Shown piece by piece: positions 33,497 to 44,643 of a stretch of DNA of 64,000 nucleotides. The position numbers and the translations under genes were made by a program. Under the pieces are notes generated by a model. That model saw only the letters and a program-made list of their open reading frames with translations, was not told where the DNA came from and ran no database searches. Position 1 is the stretch's first letter; each line of letters starts with the position of its first letter. The stretch comes from Coniella vitis (lineage: Eukaryota > Ascomycota > Sordariomycetes > Diaporthales > Schizoparmaceae), in assembly GCA_011317545.1 (NCBI GenBank), contig WUJK01000001.1, positions 496,001 through 560,000 on the forward strand, in the 5' to 3' direction.

Positions 33497-34440
33497 GCAG
33501 TTAGCTGACTGTGCTTCGCTGAGCTGTAGCTCACTAGACCAAACATCTTGTTGGAATGAGTTCAGACGAGATGGAGCTTGAACGGTATCTGGTGTCGGGA
33601 GTACTATGTAAGTGTAACGTGTGAAGGAAAGTAGTAGAGACTTGAGCCCTCTGGGTAGGGCAGAACAAATAAGCAAGCAGGGGCTGTGCGCGCGCTCCCT
33701 TCCAGAGGGTGGTCAACGCTTTGCTTTGCATTGAATTAGCGGACCTGCTTGCGCAGCACTGCAAATATGAGTGGTGCATGGAGACATCTGTTAGCGACTG
33801 GTAATAGACGTAGTGTATCGCCATGGTCGGACTTGCCTCGTTGCCCCCCAAAAAGGCACTCCTTTGCGTCTCAAATATGCGGCGATGTTGGAAGACGGGC
33901 CAGGTGCAGGTGCAGGTTCAGGTGGAGCAGACGATGATCAAGCACTTGCTCAAAAGACAACTTGATTTGTATACGACGCTGCGCCAACAGGCAGAGAATC
34001 TCGCACCACGAGTCTGACTTGCATTCAAGGCTAGCAATCAAAAGCGGGCGTTGGTAGAGTTTTTGCGGCTTCATTAATTTGCAGATGTCTATTCTAGTTT
34101 GTCCGACGCAACAAGACATCAAGCGGGAGCAAGACTGTCCATTTTCCACACTACTCTTCTCGAGGGTAAGGACTGAACTAGAAGGGCATACCTGCCTTTG
34201 GGCTGCTGTGAATTCCAGCTGAGCAGTGACGCGCATGAATTACCCGCAAATGAGTACAGATAGTAGTGTTGATAACGTGGATGGCCAAGTTTTTGCCGAC
34301 TGCGCAGCCAGAACCAGAATTCTGCACCACACCTTGATCCTTCGATATCAATAAAGTTCCCGAAAATACAGCGGCCCTTGGATCAGCCATGGATTGGATG
34401 GCCAGCAAGAGGATGGAGGGTGAGAAGGGCGGGAGGATTG

Positions 34441-34463
34441 GCCCGGGTTGAGACGACCCGGGC
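34441..34463. repeat. GC-rich perfect inverted repeat
   Basis: GCCCGGGT and ACCCGGGC pair over eight bases around a seven-base loop (TGAGACG). No T tract follows, so a bacterial-type terminator role is not implied. Confidence 0.7.
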
Positions 34464-36021
34464 GGCCCAAGGATGAAACGAAACAGATCATTGGGGGATA
34501 AAACGTGTTCAAGTAGAAGAAAGATTGTGATGAAATTCAGAACAAGAATAGGCGGCAGCCTGATGTTGGCGGCATCCCTGAATACATGATGGCCAGTCTA
34601 TTTTTGTTGATGTTAATCTTGATCATAAGCCAGGTCGACCAGGCCCAGTACTAGGAAAATACAGATGCATACCGAGACCCGAGAGAAGTGCAAGAAAAAT
34701 CAACATTCTTGTGATTGTGTTGAGTAATGTTGCCCTGCCTCTTCGTTTGTAACCATCACATATCGTTATTGCCCGTTGCGTGTAGACGCCGCAGGGCCCA
34801 TAAAGGCTTTCACGTAGCGCGAACTACCAGGGAACGTAAACGATCCTTCGAGTCACCAAGGCAGGGCAAGATGGCGCTCTAGCCTTATTTGGAGCTTGTC
34901 CTGGATAGCAACGGGCTATTGCAGCTGCTCTGCATTTTGTAAAGCAGCAACATCACAAGTCGAGAGACAGTGTCAAATATTGACGGCGTTTCAGCGGAAT
35001 AAATGCGCCATGGCCCTTTGCTAGGTGAAGACTCGGAAATTTGGGCGGTGGTGAAATCGATAAGCCATTGGTTACCTACGTGGGAAGTTCGGCAATGGGC
35101 AAGAAAGGTCAGGCCACTTGAGTAAAGTGTTAGCGAGAATCGTACGCGAGCGACTGCGATCCGAATAAGAGGGGCACGCAGCATGCTTAATCACTCTTCC
35201 ATGATATAACTTGGTAGCTATTGTCGCTTGCTACTGTTACACAGAATTCTGATTCTTTGTTATCAATTCGGAATGCTCTTTTCCCGGGCCTCGGAGCCGG
35301 CATGTCCACGCAAAGGAATGGTGGTGGTGGTGGTGGTGGTGTGAATTCAAGAATCCAGATGCCTGAAGGAGCGCGTGGCGGTGTTCCCACGGCTCAATCC
35401 TAAGGACGGATTTGCGCCGTGCCGACAACAGCCACGTTCGGCCGCAATTAAGCCACCAGCGATTTATGGAACAATTGGATGCAGGTCCGATCTCAAAGGT
35501 AAGCGTTGAGAGTATGTGCCTAGTATGTCGATGGAGATCATCATCGGTGAAAAATTACATACCAGACAGGTCGGTGCTAGCTGCCTTGCTCCTTGGGGCG
35601 TCTTCATGTGCAACATAGAGTGCTCGTAAACTGACCTTGTCCTTCAACAACGGCCACCATACCAAGCCCCTCGAGTTGGGACACAGATTCAGCTGTCAGA
35701 GGGTCTGGACCGCGAAACAGGGTGGGCCAGTGTATTTGGCATGTTGTTTGTTGGTGATGCCGAGGTGTCGAGCGAGCCTCAGCCTGCGTGACTCGTGGTG
35801 CTCGATACAGATGCGGATTGGACGTGGAGGAACTGTTGGAAGCGTGGGTCTCACCATTCAGCAATTGGAGCAAGCTGGAAAAAGTCACGATAATGCTGAG
35901 ATGTTGTTGGTGGTGGTGCTGTGCACTTGCTCAGCAGCGGCCAGGCCCGGTAGGGCAGGTCCAGCCCGGCATCCTGCCCAGAGCTGTCGAAAATAGCTGT
36001 TGTCGTGAAGGCAAGGAGCTG

Positions 36022-36049
36022 TTTAGCGCCCTTTAGCGCCATTAGCGCC
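36022..36049 (+). repeat. Three TTAGCGCC repeats with 10-bp spacing
   Basis: TTTAGCGCC occurs at 36022-36030 and 36032-36040 and TTAGCGCC at 36042-36049, so copies repeat once per helical turn. The core resembles E2F/MBF-type GCGC sites; binding is inference. A related pair lies upstream of CDC26. Confidence 0.55.
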
Positions 36050-38950
36050 GTGGTGGTAGGTCCCAGGTCCCCTGACTGCCTGACTACCAGCACGAGCACG
36101 CCGCGGCCCGGAGCGGGTGGAGAGCGCACTGTTCAGCTTCTGGCCGTGACTACTGCGTACCCTGCTCGCGAGACTCTAGTGCGAAGTTACGAAAGAAGAG
36201 ACATTGAGTCTTTTTGCTGGTGGAAATGTTGCGGTGCTTGTGGAGCGCGGTAATCACACCCTCAACGACTGGGGTTCTCAGAACGTCTTTTGGTCGTAAC
36301 CGAAATTGAAGCCAAAACAGAGTCAGCACTTGTCCACCCGTCGGGAAAGCTCAATTTCTGTTCTGGTAGTATTTGAATCGCGAATGTTACTTCTCAAAGA
36401 TCCGAAGATTGCTTGCTTAATGTTCAAAGAATCACTCGCTAAATCGAGCCTATTCTCTAGATTTCACAGTTAAAGTCGACAAATACAAGACGTAACATAA
36501 GCATCAAAATCGGAATCAACCATTGCCACTCGACTGCCGACCTCCAATCGACCAGCCAGTCAGATCAGCCAACGGCTTCTCGCACACGCACTCCTTCGAG
36601 GATCGACCCACACAGCAAACTCCAGGAGGATTCGAGAAACAGGCCCTAGCGCCCAGCCTTGGGTGCTGATCATTGCTTACCATACTCTTTGGCACCATTC
36701 TCACCAGCACACAATTGAGCATTTCTTCCACTCGCATACGTAATAGGGCCCAAGGAACTAGGCACCGCCATGTGTCTACTGCATGTTCCCAGGACATCCG
36801 CGCGCGGCCATTGCTGCGACCGCGCGGGTTTGCTTTCCCCAGACTACCAGACAAGGCACGCACGCTTTTACAAGGGCCACTCTCTGATCAAGCTCTGAGT
36901 TGACAAGCGAGGAGAAAAAGAGAGGAAAAAGAATGTGTATCAGTCAGTCCTGAATATGTGCAGCACTTTTGTGTGGCGTCGTGGCTGACTAACAGCCTCT
37001 CGATCTTCCAACACTAGTGTCGGAATCGTTCTCGTTATTTTGATTTGGATGTTGGTGTTGTGCTATGTATTGATGGTTTTTGCATTTCCAAGGCCAAGAT
37101 TCCAGATGGGATCTCGCCTTTTGGAACAACATGGAGTATCCAACTCCTGTGCTAGTCTAGAAGGACATACGCACAATGGTCGTTAGTGGTGATAGCGACA
37201 GCAGGCCCCAATATACTACGTAGCATTACTCACACCGCCGGTCTTTCAATACGGGCCTTGGCCCTTTGGTAGCGGCGATCATATCCACACATTTGTCTAG
37301 CAAGGACGGACAAGACGGTCACTCGAAGGGATATCACATACCTAGGTAGTATCATATGGATGTTCAGCTCCCGCAAGAAGGGTTCACGCACAGTGCGTGT
37401 GAAGATGTAAGCGCCCCGAACGTCAGCCCTTTGAAGCTTCCAAGATTCCCCCCCCCCCCCACGCACTCTCGAATCAAGATTTAAAGTCAGTCGATCAATT
37501 CGAGTCACTGACAGAAGTATAATCCGTCGCATCAGCGGATAAGCTCAAGATCACCTTTCAGGAGACCCATGCCAGTTAAACGACATACAAGTAGCAGCTC
37601 TAGGTACCTACCTATTAGTACTACCTGGATACTACGTACACGATAAACGCGCTGGAAATATACCTTTCAGGTACGCCTTGGCAGCATCAGAGCTTGAACC
37701 CAGCCCCGCCCCAGCGGCCCCAGTCAAACTGCAGACTAAATTCAGGTACCCGCCCAGCCCGCGCACTAAAACCTGGCCGCCTCCACCAAAGCTTGAGAAT
37801 GCTCGCACCGCATCACATCGTCGGCCTCGACCAGTCCCGACATACGATGAGGTCTTGCAGCCTTAGGGGTGGTGACAAGTCCCAGCCCTACACGCACCCA
37901 GCGTTGCAATTGCATCACTGCGACTCAGCCCTCGAGTCTGCTTGCCCTCAAGTTCAGCCCATTACTCCGCGCGGATTCAACCGGAGCCTATCAAGTTGAA
38001 AGCGCAAAGAACCAAGATGGCTCCAAGCATGCAGACGGGGTGGTATTGCGTCGCTGGCTTCTTGGTTTGCTGCTCATGCAGCGTGATGGGCGGCAGGACG
38101 CGAGGAAAAGAGAGAGAAGGAGAGCTTGCTATGTGTGCGCCTGTGGCTGGAGCGCATATGCATTTACATCATTGCGAGGCTGAATTCACGCGTGATACTT
38201 TCACAAGGGTGCACGCGTGTCCGAATCGACCAACGGCAGCATCGGTTATCCTCTCTCGAGATGGGACTGTGCAGAGGACATTGGAAGCCAGCTGAGCCGT
38301 AAACCGACAATATAAAAATGATGACTGAGGTGTCTCGCAAACCTTGAGTGAATGTCCCAGTTACGAGCATCCGATGATGCATCTTGCAGGTTCGTAAAAT
38401 GGATGCCTGATTCCGTCGCTTGCCTGCAGGGCTGCTGCGGACCCCAAGCTTCTTCGTGGCGGAGGTCAAGCGATCGCAATGTATTGGTTAGGGTATGTAT
38501 TTGAGCGTTGCATCTGGCGAGGATATACGCCATTCGCATTTTCTTCAGGCTTCTTGTGCTATATGATGAATCCTACGGGCGCACACAAGGCACCTTCCGT
38601 GGTTACTATGCAAGCTGTGGCTGCAGCTCGACGGATAAGGCTGTCGGCAAGCGACGTGGTGATTACGAAACATCGACGATCAATCGAGAAAAGGCGAGCA
38701 ATGTAGTGACGAGTACAGCATGTGCAATGCATTCGTTACTATGTAAAAGCAGAAGGCTCATACACATACCTTGCAAGGTTTTTTGGCTGCTTGAGATAGC
38801 CGGTCAGAATCTAGACAGTCGAAAGCAACTGGGGGTCAGAGGGTCAACTCCGTTCCTGAGGCCGGGTAGGTCGTCAGCGGGCCAGCGCTGATGATCGATA
38901 AAAATATCCGGCATTGGCCTTTTTCTTTCTTTTGTCTTTTCCTTTTGGCA

Positions 38951-38974
38951 GGGACAAGGCGGGGCAGGGCAGGG
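38951..38974 (+). other. G-quadruplex motif (second)
   Basis: GGG, GGGG, GGG and GGG with loops of seven, two and two bases, meeting the usual G3+N1-7 rule. Confidence 0.55.
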
Positions 38975-40442
38975 TCCAGCTAGACGGGAATGGGAAGGAG
39001 TACGTAGTGTACATACTATGGTATGCATCGGTGCGTCGGATTACTTCGTACATGCTGCGATCCACTATCTGGCGCCTCAGGCTTCTGCGCCTCGGTCGTT
39101 GAAGCAAGCAGCAAGCCTCCTTCGAAGCTGCCTGTCTTTTGTCTTGCAGGGGAGTAGCGACGGCGGTACGTACATATGTACCTTACCTGCCTACTGAGAT
39201 AGTTAGTTACATAGTACATAGCGCATGTACCGCTTCCAAGTGGGTCTTTTGTGGGCGTGGAGTCAGCCCAGGCTAGCCCAGGATGGCACATTGAAGCAGG
39301 GACCCCAGCCGTGGACAAGGGGGGCCTACTGAGCACAAGACGAGGATCGACGTATGACTATCACCAACATCATCCAATCTGGCGTAGTCACTCTCTACGA
39401 AGCCAGCCAGTCGGTAAATGATGATTTGAAGAACGGTTTTTGCGATGAATAATTGCAAAGAAGCGCAAGGCTAGGCTGGGTTTATCTTTCAAGTTCCCCG
39501 AAACAAAAAACCACCTGGCAGGGACGGAGTCTAATCTTGAAATAGGTTCATATAAAGCAGACACGGGGCGCGGCACCGAGCCTCGTCTCTTTGTTCAGTT
39601 CTTCGAAGAGGGTGCAGTGCTGCATCTGCATCAAAGACTGCCTCGGCCTCGGCCTATGGCATCAGCGAGAAAGCAGCAACAAATCCACTACAGAACGGCA
39701 TCGCAAGCATGACGGGGTTGCAGGATGGCGCAGACCGTGGGCCCGTCGACCCCCCCTGGCCGTGTGGCACCACACACCCACCGCAACGATGTAACCCCAG
39801 ATGAGCACTTGGGATGGCTTGGATCACTCTTTTGGGCATGCAGAACAAAACGAGCTGCATCCCATTCCATCCCTTCCATCCCATACCTCTGAGTCTCACC
39901 ACCATAGCTACGGCTCTCCTGTATGTTGTGTTTCTTGCCTCAGTCACTCTCGCCTTCTCCCTCAGTGACTCTCACCCCTCCGCCAACGACAACCCCATAT
40001 CTCAACCCATCTGGCGACCAGGCCAACGACGGCCGACAAAGCTTGCATAAGCTGTTCCGAAACTCACGCAGAGCTGGCCCAAGATTGCGTCCCACGCTAC
40101 GTTTCGCCTTCCAGCAGCGCCGCCTCACCCCGTCGAGCCTCTCTTCTCTGGCACGACACAACGACGGCCCAGGCCTCCTTACCTCGCCCCGCCCCCAATT
40201 CTGTCCTGTCCTGCTTCAACGTGTTGCCATATACTACCACCTCTACCAAGCAATCTATCTGCGACCCTTCCTGCATATCTCCTGTCTCCTTTCCTTATAT
40301 TCCTTTTCTTGCACATTTTCCTCGCCCTCCCACAACCGTCGGCTTGACCTCTTTGCTGCCTTCCTTCCGCATGCAAGGCAGACACAGTCCTCACTAAGCG
40401 TGGTGTTGTAGTCGTCTGTGAGCGTGGAAAAGACGCAGGCAA

Positions 40443-40482
40443 AGAGAGAGAGAGAGAGAGAGAGAGTGTGTGTGTGTGTGTG
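40443..40482 (+). repeat. (GA)n-(GT)n compound microsatellite in 5' leader
   Basis: A GA run passes directly into a GT run and ends about 15 bases before the ATG at 40498, so it lies in the leader of the downstream gene. Confidence 0.85.
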
Positions 40483-40497
40483 AGCCACCAACAAAGA

Positions 40498-43400
40498 ATG
40501 TCTCGCTCTGGATTCAGCATACGCAAGCTCATCAACAACCCCAGACGATCCTGGGAATCGGACGACGACTCGAGTGAGGAGACCTTTGAGTGCTCAAGTG
40601 CAAAGACGCTACGACTCCAGCACGAACTAGAGCAGTACCAGACGAGACAGATTCAAAAAGCGGCGCGCCACCCTCACGGACACCACTCGACACAATGGAT
40701 TCGTAGCCATTCACCCTCTCCCAGCAAGACGGCTTCCAGAAAGGCACCCAGACCCATCACCATTGTCCGCTCCCCCAGTGGTGCCGTGATAAGTGCCCGC
40801 AATCTTAATCCTACCGGCCGCAGGAACTCGACACCTCATGCAACATCCTCCTTCTTTCCTTCTTCCTCCCCATCCCTGGTCTTTCCCACCAGTACCAGCC
40901 CTGCTGTGCCTCTATCGGCACGCTCCTTGGGCGACGCTCATTGTGCTTTTTCTGGCAGTGATCGCAGTCAGCCCCAACATCACTGCCAACAACAACCTGG
41001 CTTCCCACAAAGGGCTGCCAGCGTCCTAACTCCCTCCCAGAGCCCTCACCTCTCGGCCTCTTTGCCGCCCGGCTGGGCGAGTCCAAAGGGCGGTCCCTCA
41101 CCCGGTTCCCTGTCGAGAAAGGGCTCCTATGAGCAGCCGCCTTCCCAAAACGTCTCAACCATGTGGCTAACTAGTCCTGGTCCGCAAAGTGGTGGCCGCA
41201 ATATGCGGTCGTCATCATTCTCATCGTCCCAGCAACAGCCACGGCAGTCTACATCGGCCGTAATATATACCCCGAACAGCGCTGTCAAGACGCCTACCAT
41301 CATTAGGACCTTTGCTGATGTCACCGTCGACTCCAACACTGGAGTTCCTCTAGCTGCTATGTCTGGACCTTCGCCACAGCACTCAACCTTTGTCAATGGC
41401 GTGCCGAGCCCACCATTAGACCCTCAGGATATCCACAGCGGACCATTTGGCGGTAGTATGCTTTCTTTGAAGACTGTTCCTTCTGTAGGACAGCTGTCGA
41501 CCGCTAGCGAGAGCACATGGTACCTCGGCGAATCTGAAAGAGAAGACAATACGCCGCTTTCCGAGAATGTCGAACAGCTTATTCGGGAGACCGACGAGGC
41601 ATTTAGGGCTGTCAACTCGGCATTGGACGAGGCTAAGCTGATGTCTCGATGCCCCACGCCTCCAACCGAGGTGCAAAGCAAGCTGAATAACTTGCAGCAA
41701 GCTGCACAGGCCCTGCAGACCCAGACTCGGAAATCGCAGGTCCAGCCGCGGCGACCTGACCCCATTGCCATCACGCGCGACACAGTACCTAGATCGTCTC
41801 AGAAGCAACTCATGTCACCCATTTCGCCGCTTACCAAGGCTGGCCGTGGCTCCGTCCTTTCCCCTAGGAAATCCAAATCCGCCTCTCCATTGTCACCTTC
41901 TCTACAGACTGTTCGATCACCCACCCGCGGAGCCTCGGTGACCAAGGCGAGACGCGGGTCCAAGTCGTCGCCAAAGGCCAAAGCTCAGCAGCAGCGTTCA
42001 GCATCCTATGATCTGTCTCCTCCATCCCAAAAGACAGCCGCTCCCAGCTCACCCCCCTCCAAGAGCGGCAGTCTCAACCGCCACCAATACCACTCGTACC
42101 ACAAGTCCCTGTCGCGATTCAACTTTGCGACTGAGAAGGTCACTGACCGATACGTCTTTGAAGGCCGTGGCGGTCGGTTTGGGTTCCACAAGGTTGACGC
42201 GGATGAAATTATAACGCCTGAAGAGATCGAGGAGTCCAAGAAGACTAGGCTTGCAAAAGCACAGGCTGAGGCAGAGGCTGAGATCAGGGCTGAGGCGAGA
42301 AGGAAAATTTCAATTGGAACGTTGCGCAGCAGAGCCAGCAGTGAGCACATGAGCGAGTCCGAGTCGATCCAATTCAATGATTCGGCGGCCGAAAGCAGTA
42401 CAACGTCTGTTGGCGATAGCGGTTTGGCCACTCCAAAAGCTTCCGAATTCCAGAAGGGGTTCATGGATCGCACACCCACCGACGGTGGCAAAGTAGGCCA
42501 GCAACAAAGCATGCTGGCTACACCACCGCCCACCCCACCACAGATTCCTCTCTCCGCATTCCCATCGTCACAAGCACACCGCAACGAAAAGGACGAGCTT
42601 GTGCAATCGAGCAATGTGGCCGGGACCTCCACCAGAGCGGGCCGGCGTCCTTCGCACAGCCGTAGCAACTCATCCTTGTCCCACATTCCCCCACTGCCTA
42701 CCATCCCCGAGGTGAGGATCACTGCACCTCAAGTAGACGAAATCATTAGGCAATCTCACCAGCAGAGCGGCATCACAAGATCAGAAGAGCAAAAGGACGG
42801 GTTTGCAACCTCAACAGAAGGGCGTGCTGTCTCGCGCTTCGTTGAAGACGACGGCGAGCACATCTTTTTCGAATCATCTCCCTACACAGTAACACAGCCT
42901 GCATTCCGCCACGGACGCATCTGCCTAGCCAAAGCCGACCTTGTCAATGCTGGGACGATCAACTCGCTCGAGTCGAAGCTGCTGACTTCACCCGATGAGA
43001 CCATGGACTGGATTGCCTTCCAGATGGCTATTCTGGGTGGTGCTGGCGATCTTTTTCACGATCCAAACGACTTCTTGTCCCGTGATGCTCAGGAAAACCT
43101 TGCTGATGACCTGTGCGACTGGCTGGAGGATATGGGATTTTCTAATGCCTCGCTGGGTACCCTGGTCAAGGAGACCAAGAAGCCAGTGCAGACAAACACC
43201 CAGTCATGGGTCACGCATTCGGCCTCGCACTCGCACTCGCACTCGCACTCGCAGTCGCATTCGCAGTCACACTCCAGCCCTGAGGCAAGCAATACCGGCA
43301 CCGGCACCAGCACCAGCACCAGCACGCCCGAGTCCATACGCCAGGCACACTTCCCCAGCCGCGACGCCAGCCTCGACAGTCGTTCGTCGAGCCCGGACTC

Positions 43401-43899
43401 GCGCTCCAGCGACGAGATTCCCGACGGCGAGGCTCTGGACACGGCGCAGATGCACAACCTGCCCATTCCGATTACTTCAGAACACCCGTCGGGGTACTGG
43501 AACACGCAGCCACTTGACGCCAACCGCCTCCGCAAGGCATCGGTTTCAGACCGTGGCATCAAGCGGTGGACACTCGAGGGCCGGCCCAAACGTTATCAGG
43601 GTCCTGGAATCGACGTGTGCAAAGCAAACAAAGGCCCCGCGCCAGCACAAGGAGGAGCCGGAGGCAACAGCAAACTGTTGCACCCACCGCGGACGCCCAA
43701 GTCTGGCCGGTCGGGAGCTGTCCGGGAGAGCATGGTCAGCTTGCCGCAGAGCCCGATGCTGGATCTTGTTATGACGACGGCTGTGGACGGCAGCAAGGAG
43801 TTTGTGCCGATGGGGTACAACTTGGGCCATGACCTGGGTGATTTTCTGAAGTGGGAGAGTGAGCATGTGTATGCGTCGGGGTTTTATGGATCTGATTGA
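40498..43899 (+). CDS. Large, mostly disordered protein of unknown function
   Basis: Single-exon gene of 1133 aa. The ATG at 40498 is preferred over in-frame GTG-type starts within the microsatellite leader. I do not recognise a domain. Most of it is Ser/Pro/Thr/Gln-rich with many SPSK, SPRK and RSPS motifs, typical of targets of proline-directed kinases. Residues about 551-605 (RYVFEGRGGRFGFHK, then a Glu/Ala/Arg helix AEAEAEIRAEARRK) and about 787-880 (EHIFFESSPY to LCDWLEDMGFS) look folded. A His-Ser/Gln-Ser dipeptide run (about 905-925) follows. The last 30 residues (FVPMGYNLGHDLGDFLKWE) are hydrophobic and aromatic and look conserved. It lies 9.4 kb from its upstream neighbour, so it may have a large regulatory region. 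Probably cytosolic or nuclear; no signal peptide or membrane span. Confidence 0.85.
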   Translation: MSRSGFSIRKLINNPRRSWESDDDSSEETFECSSAKTLRLQHELEQYQTRQIQKAARHPHGHHSTQWIRSHSPSPSKTASRKAPRPITIVRSPSGAVISARNLNPTGRRNSTPHATSSFFPSSSPSLVFPTSTSPAVPLSARSLGDAHCAFSGSDRSQPQHHCQQQPGFPQRAASVLTPSQSPHLSASLPPGWASPKGGPSPGSLSRKGSYEQPPSQNVSTMWLTSPGPQSGGRNMRSSSFSSSQQQPRQSTSAVIYTPNSAVKTPTIIRTFADVTVDSNTGVPLAAMSGPSPQHSTFVNGVPSPPLDPQDIHSGPFGGSMLSLKTVPSVGQLSTASESTWYLGESEREDNTPLSENVEQLIRETDEAFRAVNSALDEAKLMSRCPTPPTEVQSKLNNLQQAAQALQTQTRKSQVQPRRPDPIAITRDTVPRSSQKQLMSPISPLTKAGRGSVLSPRKSKSASPLSPSLQTVRSPTRGASVTKARRGSKSSPKAKAQQQRSASYDLSPPSQKTAAPSSPPSKSGSLNRHQYHSYHKSLSRFNFATEKVTDRYVFEGRGGRFGFHKVDADEIITPEEIEESKKTRLAKAQAEAEAEIRAEARRKISIGTLRSRASSEHMSESESIQFNDSAAESSTTSVGDSGLATPKASEFQKGFMDRTPTDGGKVGQQQSMLATPPPTPPQIPLSAFPSSQAHRNEKDELVQSSNVAGTSTRAGRRPSHSRSNSSLSHIPPLPTIPEVRITAPQVDEIIRQSHQQSGITRSEEQKDGFATSTEGRAVSRFVEDDGEHIFFESSPYTVTQPAFRHGRICLAKADLVNAGTINSLESKLLTSPDETMDWIAFQMAILGGAGDLFHDPNDFLSRDAQENLADDLCDWLEDMGFSNASLGTLVKETKKPVQTNTQSWVTHSASHSHSHSHSQSHSQSHSSPEASNTGTGTSTSTSTPESIRQAHFPSRDASLDSRSSSPDSRSSDEIPDGEALDTAQMHNLPIPITSEHPSGYWNTQPLDANRLRKASVSDRGIKRWTLEGRPKRYQGPGIDVCKANKGPAPAQGGAGGNSKLLHPPRTPKSGRSGAVRESMVSLPQSPMLDLVMTTAVDGSKEFVPMGYNLGHDLGDFLKWESEHVYASGFYGSD

Positions 43900-44246
43900 T
43901 TTTCAACGGTTGATGAAATATGAACTGATGTGGTTCGATGGGAAATGAAAAGGGCTTTCCTTGATCTTGTAGCATTGATTTAGAAAGAGGGCATATTCTC
44001 CTAGTGTCATTGATACCATTGAATGTACTTGTTTTGAATGCTACAAGAGTATGCATCTGTGATCTGCCTCGAAGTGGTGATGAAGCTCGAGGTGTACAAC
44101 GTACTTAGGTAGCTAATTACCCAGGTACACAGTGAGTACATATTATCAGTCTTTCTTAGTGGCCTGGGAGCCCTGAAGGTACTGGTGAAAACAGGGCATC
44201 CGTGTACTGCTTTAGCACCTCCTTTAGCGCCCACGAGCAGCAGTGG

Positions 44247-44267
44247 ACGCGCTTAAACCCAACGCGT
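44247..44267 (+). promoter_or_regulatory. MCB-like sites (ACGCGC and ACGCGT)
   Basis: ACGCGT is the MluI cell-cycle box recognised by the fungal MBF factor that drives G1/S genes. One exact copy and one near copy lie about 380-400 bp upstream of the CDC26 start. A cell-cycle gene here makes the site plausible, but a six-base match can occur by chance. Confidence 0.3.
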
Positions 44268-44585
44268 CTAGGGTTTCCTCAAAAACGACGGCGGCGACTG
44301 TCCGTTTACATTTCCCCTCAACCTGCCAAGGTAGCGAGACGGGATTTGTGATTTCTTTTTTTGGCCGTACTGCCAACGCTTTATCCCGAAAATACAAGCA
44401 CGACATTTCTACCAAATTCAACTGCCTCATTTGTACGATCTTGTCGATCTCGCTGACATTGCGCAGTCGTGCATCTGGGTGTTTCTCTCGTCGCGACAGG
44501 TAGTCAGCCTACGGCAAAGGGAACATCAATTACTCGCTCTGGCCCTGAGGACTCATTCATTTGAAGTGGAACGAACGCTGTGCTT

Positions 44586-44609
44586 TTTTCTTTCTTTCTT
44601 TCTTTCTTT
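44586..44609 (+). repeat. (TTTC)n microsatellite
   Basis: Five to six TTTC units in the CDC26 leader. Confidence 0.85.
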
Positions 44610-44643
44610 TCGGCTTTACAAACTGAAGCCTTGACTGGCAACC

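Larger units (their letters stand above)
31091..40497. other. Gene-poor interval of 9.4 kb
   Basis: I find no supported gene on either strand. The longest open frames are about 145-162 codons, which is what random sequence of this size yields, and none has a recognisable domain, a plausible splice continuation or a consistent codon pattern. There is no transposase, reverse transcriptase, terminal repeat, tRNA or 5S rRNA that I can recognise. Non-random elements inside are listed separately: a pyrimidine tract (32745-32845), a G-quadruplex motif (33397-33419), an AT run (33478-33496), a GC hairpin (34441-34463), GGT repeats (about 35319-35341), 10-bp phased repeats (36022-36049), a poly-C tract (about 37448-37460) and a second G4 motif (38951-38974). 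The right end (39900-40497) is the pyrimidine-rich leader of the next gene. Confidence 0.55.
43900..44643. promoter_or_regulatory. Intergenic region and CDC26 promoter
   Basis: 744 bp between tandem genes. It includes GTACTTAGGTAGCTAATTAC-like words at about 44099, TTTAGCACC (44211-44219) and TTTAGCGCC (44223-44231), ACGCGC (44247-44252), ACGCGT (44262-44267) and a TTTC tetranucleotide run (about 44586-44609) 35 bases before the start codon. Confidence 0.55.

Noticed and set aside
36516..36863. Cys-containing 115-codon minus-strand frame
   Set aside because: Briefly suggested a small Cys-rich protein, but cysteine spacing matches no family I know and no splice partners were found.
39923..40411. 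162-codon Pro/Ser/Leu-rich frame before the unknown gene
   Set aside because: It is the pyrimidine-rich leader of the downstream gene translated; no domain.
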